DNA of 43,098 nt from a bacterium (GTDB lineage: Bacteria; Cyanobacteriota; Vampirovibrionia; Obscuribacterales; Obscuribacteraceae): assembly GCA_018062085.1 (NCBI GenBank), contig JAGOSY010000036.1:1-43098 (forward strand). Reading direction: 5' to 3'. A model generated the notes under the pieces. It worked only from the letters and a program-made list of their open reading frames with translations, did no database searches and was not told the DNA's origin. Below, in pieces: positions 40,741-43,098 of the stretch. Every line of letters begins with the position of its first letter. Position 1 is the first letter of the stretch. Made by a program: the position numbers and the translations under genes.

Positions 40741-43008
40741 CTAGAAGGCCTGATTAGACTGCATAGCCGGTTCAAGAACCTGTACCGGCTGCTTTGGAAG
40801 ATTTTGGGCCTTAGGTATACGGAACCAGAAGGTAGATCCTTTGCCTTCTTCCGACTCAACACCAATGGTTCCTCCGTGTTGCTCTACGATACCTTTACAG
40901 ATAGCCAGACCTAAACCTGTACCACCCTTCTTCTTAGCGTCTGAGGCTTCAACCTGCTGGAAGCGCTGGAACAATCTGTTCTTAAAGCTCTCAGGAATAC
41001 CACGGCCTCTATCAGTGACGTGCACTTCGATAAATCCGCCAGGAATCTCGGCCGAACTCACAGTCACTGCCGCACCTTTGGGCGAGAACTTAACGGCGTT
41101 AGAGATCAAGTTAACCAGTACCTGCACTAATCTATCGCCATCAGCATGAACCATTTCGGCACTGGGCTTCATATCAAGCAAGACACCATTATTGGCCGCA
41201 AACGTATTAACGGCCTGCTCAGATCGCTCAAAGATAGAGGCAACAGCAACATCTATCAACTCCATATCGAGCTTGCCGGCCTCAAGTTTTTCAACATCGA
41301 GAATGTCGTTAATTAGACCAATCAGACGAATGGTGTTGCGTTCAGCAATATTTACTACTTTCTTGGCCTGGTCCGGCAGAGCCCCCATAGCACCAACGGC
41401 CAAAAGTGTCAGCGAACCACGAATAGATGTTAGTGGTGTACGTAGTTCGTGCGAAACAGTAGAAACGAATTCTTTCTTCATGCGCTCTACTTCTTTGCGC
41501 TCAGACACATCGAGTACGTTAGCCATAAACCTGACAGCACCATCCGGTGAAACAAATTCTGTCAATGAAATTTCTACAGGGAAGTCTTCGCCATTGGCAG
41601 ACAGACAGTCAAATTCACCAATGCGGTTGAGAGCTTTAGTGAACAGTGTTTCCATGAACGATTGGCGATCGTTGGGGTCACTGACTGAGAAGTGGCGCGC
41701 ATCGGCAAACAGTGACATGACGTGGCGGCCCAGCATTTCATGACTGCGAGTGGAGAACATTGACTCAGTGCGCGGGTTAATAGACTCGATTAGACCATCG
41801 CGCGTGATAATGATCAGACCCACCATCATATTATTGATGATGTTGCGAATGCGGGCTTCGTTAGCTTTAATCGCTTCTTCAACCAATTTACGTTGGGTGA
41901 TGTCGTGGGCAACGCAGAACAAAGCTCTGTCTTTTTCAGACCAGTCTGCCGACCACAAGACGTTGACCATACTGCCATCGCGCTTTTTAACACGGTTTTC
42001 AAAGTTAACCTTGCTCGTGGCACCACGCACGGATCGCACTGCTCGAATGGTATCAGGAACATCTTCAGGCATAATTACTTCAATGAAACGGCGGCCCATT
42101 AATTCATCAGGATAGAAGCCCCAGCTCTCATAAGAAGCTGGGTTTACGGCGACGAATTTACCATCCATATCAATAGAACAAATAACGTCAGCTGCATTTT
42201 CAATAACAGCCCTTTCTTTGCGACTGGCTTCGGCTAAGGCTTCAGCCATGCTACGGAAAGCGTCATCTAACTGCGCAATTTCATCATTACCGCTAAGAGG
42301 CGGCCGCAATTTCTGACCACGGGCCAATCTGAAAGAGTTATCAGTAACAGTACTTAAGCGGGTTGAAATACTGCGCAAGAAATAATACAAGAGCAAGAAG
42401 GCTATACCGATGTTGAGTACAACACCGAATACCAAGAACATTTTGACTGCCGCCCTTGAACGGTTCTGTTGCTCCGGACTCTCACTTTCGATTTTTCTTT
42501 CATCTTCGGTCAGGCCTTTCAACTCGTCTTGCAATTGGTCAGCCAATTGGCGAATCTGCTTGTACATGTGCCTGGCTCTAAACTGAGCCACATCCACGCG
42601 GTTATCATCAATAGCCGCTTTAGCCTCACCGAGAATTTTCAGACCATCTGAGGTGATTGTTTGCAAGCGACCCAAAATCAGCTGCTGTTTGTCGTTATCT
42701 CCAACCAAGCCTTTCAATTCTTGCAAATCGAGAGGAATCTGGCGCACAATTTTGTCGTATCTGTCAGAGAACAATGGGCTCTTGGTGATACTGTAGCCGC
42801 CCATAGCTACACCGGCATCGTAGAACAACTTCGAGAGAGCATTGGCCTGCGAAATAATCGCCTTAGACCTAACCTGCCTTTGCACTTCCACTTCGGCTTG
42901 CTGCAGAAGCACAGACAAAACAATCAAGAACACAAGTTCAAAGACGAGCGGAACTAGTACGAGGATAAATCCCTTATGCGAAATCTTAAGTTGAAGATTG
43001 AGTCGCAT
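40741..43008 (-). CDS. Sensor histidine kinase with HAMP and two PAS domains
   Basis: The 755-residue membrane kinase starts with a membrane helix (about 13-35, GFILVLVPLVFELVFLIVLS). A helical extracytoplasmic sensor of the CHASE3/four-helix-bundle type follows, then a second helix (about 188-210). A HAMP linker comes next, with two PAS domains (around 268-385 and 390-505; IENAADVICSIDMDGKF, and INNMMVGLIIITRDGL). The HisKA dimer domain has His520 in VSHELRTPL. The HATPase_c domain has LVNLISNAVKFSPKGAAVTV, DRGRGIPESF and GTGLGLAICKGIVEQHGG. No receiver or Hpt is attached, so phosphate must pass to separate proteins; the two small regulators and the Hpt protein downstream are candidates. AGGAA precedes the ATG at 43008. 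Confidence 0.95.
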   Translation of the reverse strand: MRLNLQLKISHKGFILVLVPLVFELVFLIVLSVLLQQAEVEVQRQVRSKAIISQANALSKLFYDAGVAMGGYSITKSPLFSDRYDKIVRQIPLDLQELKGLVGDNDKQQLILGRLQTITSDGLKILGEAKAAIDDNRVDVAQFRARHMYKQIRQLADQLQDELKGLTEDERKIESESPEQQNRSRAAVKMFLVFGVVLNIGIAFLLLYYFLRSISTRLSTVTDNSFRLARGQKLRPPLSGNDEIAQLDDAFRSMAEALAEASRKERAVIENAADVICSIDMDGKFVAVNPASYESWGFYPDELMGRRFIEVIMPEDVPDTIRAVRSVRGATSKVNFENRVKKRDGSMVNVLWSADWSEKDRALFCVAHDITQRKLVEEAIKANEARIRNIINNMMVGLIIITRDGLIESINPRTESMFSTRSHEMLGRHVMSLFADARHFSVSDPNDRQSFMETLFTKALNRIGEFDCLSANGEDFPVEISLTEFVSPDGAVRFMANVLDVSERKEVERMKKEFVSTVSHELRTPLTSIRGSLTLLAVGAMGALPDQAKKVVNIAERNTIRLIGLINDILDVEKLEAGKLDMELIDVAVASIFERSEQAVNTFAANNGVLLDMKPSAEMVHADGDRLVQVLVNLISNAVKFSPKGAAVTVSSAEIPGGFIEVHVTDRGRGIPESFKNRLFQRFQQVEASDAKKKGGTGLGLAICKGIVEQHGGTIGVESEEGKGSTFWFRIPKAQNLPKQPVQVLEPAMQSNQAF

Positions 43009-43020
43009 TAACTGTTCCTA

Positions 43021-43098
43021 TTAGGGAGTCTTGTTGGGATTGAGAAGTGCTTCTTTAATCTTGCGCAGTTTCTCGCGGTCGAGGCTGTAGCCATTACC
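43021..43098 (-). CDS. 3' end of an unrecognised gene upstream of the kinase
   Basis: The minus-strand frame is open from the right edge to a TAA at 43021-43023 and would encode 25 residues (NGYSLDREKLRKIKEALLNP and a short tail). It ends 12 bases before the kinase ATG and is in the same direction, so it probably belongs to the same operon. The fragment is too short to assign. Confidence 0.55.
   Translation of the reverse strand, partial: GNGYSLDREKLRKIKEALLNPNKTP

Noticed and set aside
41192..41743. 183-residue plus-strand frame opposite the sensor kinase
   Set aside because: The minus-strand frame contains the HisKA and PAS motifs; this is serine/threonine-rich antisense.
1..43098. Search for CRISPR arrays, tRNA/rRNA genes, insertion sequences or prophage genes
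   Set aside because: No spaced direct repeats of CRISPR type, no cloverleaf or rRNA segments, and no transposase, integrase or terminal inverted repeats were recognised by eye.

Overview
The window (43,098 bases, near 50% G+C, densely coding, no RNA genes seen) looks like a chromosomal segment of a non-photosynthetic relative of Cyanobacteria, most likely Melainabacteria/Vampirovibrionia of the Obscuribacter type. This is an inference from gene content: a cyanobacterial-style mannose-1-phosphate guanylyltransferase fused to a phosphomutase-like domain, a SigF-like sigma factor beside type IV pilus genes, many TPR proteins, and aerobic amino-acid catabolism genes. No marker gene is present to prove it.

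Layout. (1) 1-1118, minus: 3' part of a membrane/TPR protein running off the left edge. (2) 1251-14599, plus: a long type IV pilus locus: pilB, pilT, pilC, a sigma factor, an ABC ATPase and its ABC-2 permease, prepilin peptidase pilD, a fused pilM-pilN, pilO, a pilP-like gene and two unrecognised genes. ATPases, platform protein, peptidase and inner-membrane alignment complex are present; major pilin and secretin are not in the window. The order pilB-T-C ... ABC transporter-pilD recalls the Myxococcus xanthus pil cluster. (3) 14621-20074, minus: a small PEGA-like gene, an unknown gene, a decayed Gfo/Idh/MocA oxidoreductase, a membrane TPR protein, a secreted DUF2059 protein, a small possible S1-like protein, rpiA and a DUF4331 protein. 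(4) 20206-22421, plus: an intrinsically disordered protein and a secreted GH130-like glycosidase/phosphorylase. (5) 22389-26806, minus: a NatAB-like ABC export operon (permease, ATPase, permease fused to a CPBP protease) ending in a DoxX-like gene, with an 18-bp palindrome upstream. (6) 26947-29820, minus: biotin-carrier protein, HMG-CoA lyase, methylglutaconyl-CoA hydratase-like protein and MobA, the first three resembling the Bacillus subtilis yngHB-yngG-yngF order of leucine breakdown. (7) 29954-32807, minus: a tryptophan-glycine (WG) repeat low-complexity protein, a strong terminator, and an unknown protein. (8) 32949-38007, minus: sugar nucleotidyltransferase fusion, GT4 glycosyltransferase and gpsA, i.e. 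cell-envelope/polysaccharide and phospholipid precursor functions. (9) 38074-43098, minus: a phosphorelay cluster: tail of an unknown gene, a PAS-containing sensor kinase, two single-domain response regulators and an Hpt-REC-REC-GGDEF protein.

How they connect. The PilB N-terminus resembles the MshEN c-di-GMP-binding domain and the window also encodes a putative diguanylate cyclase, so c-di-GMP control of pilus extension is plausible but not shown. The least conventional items are the PilB with three C-terminal zinc ribbons, the PilM-PilN fusion, the ABC transporter and sigma factor embedded in the pilus operon with two unknown genes at its end, and the WG-repeat protein.
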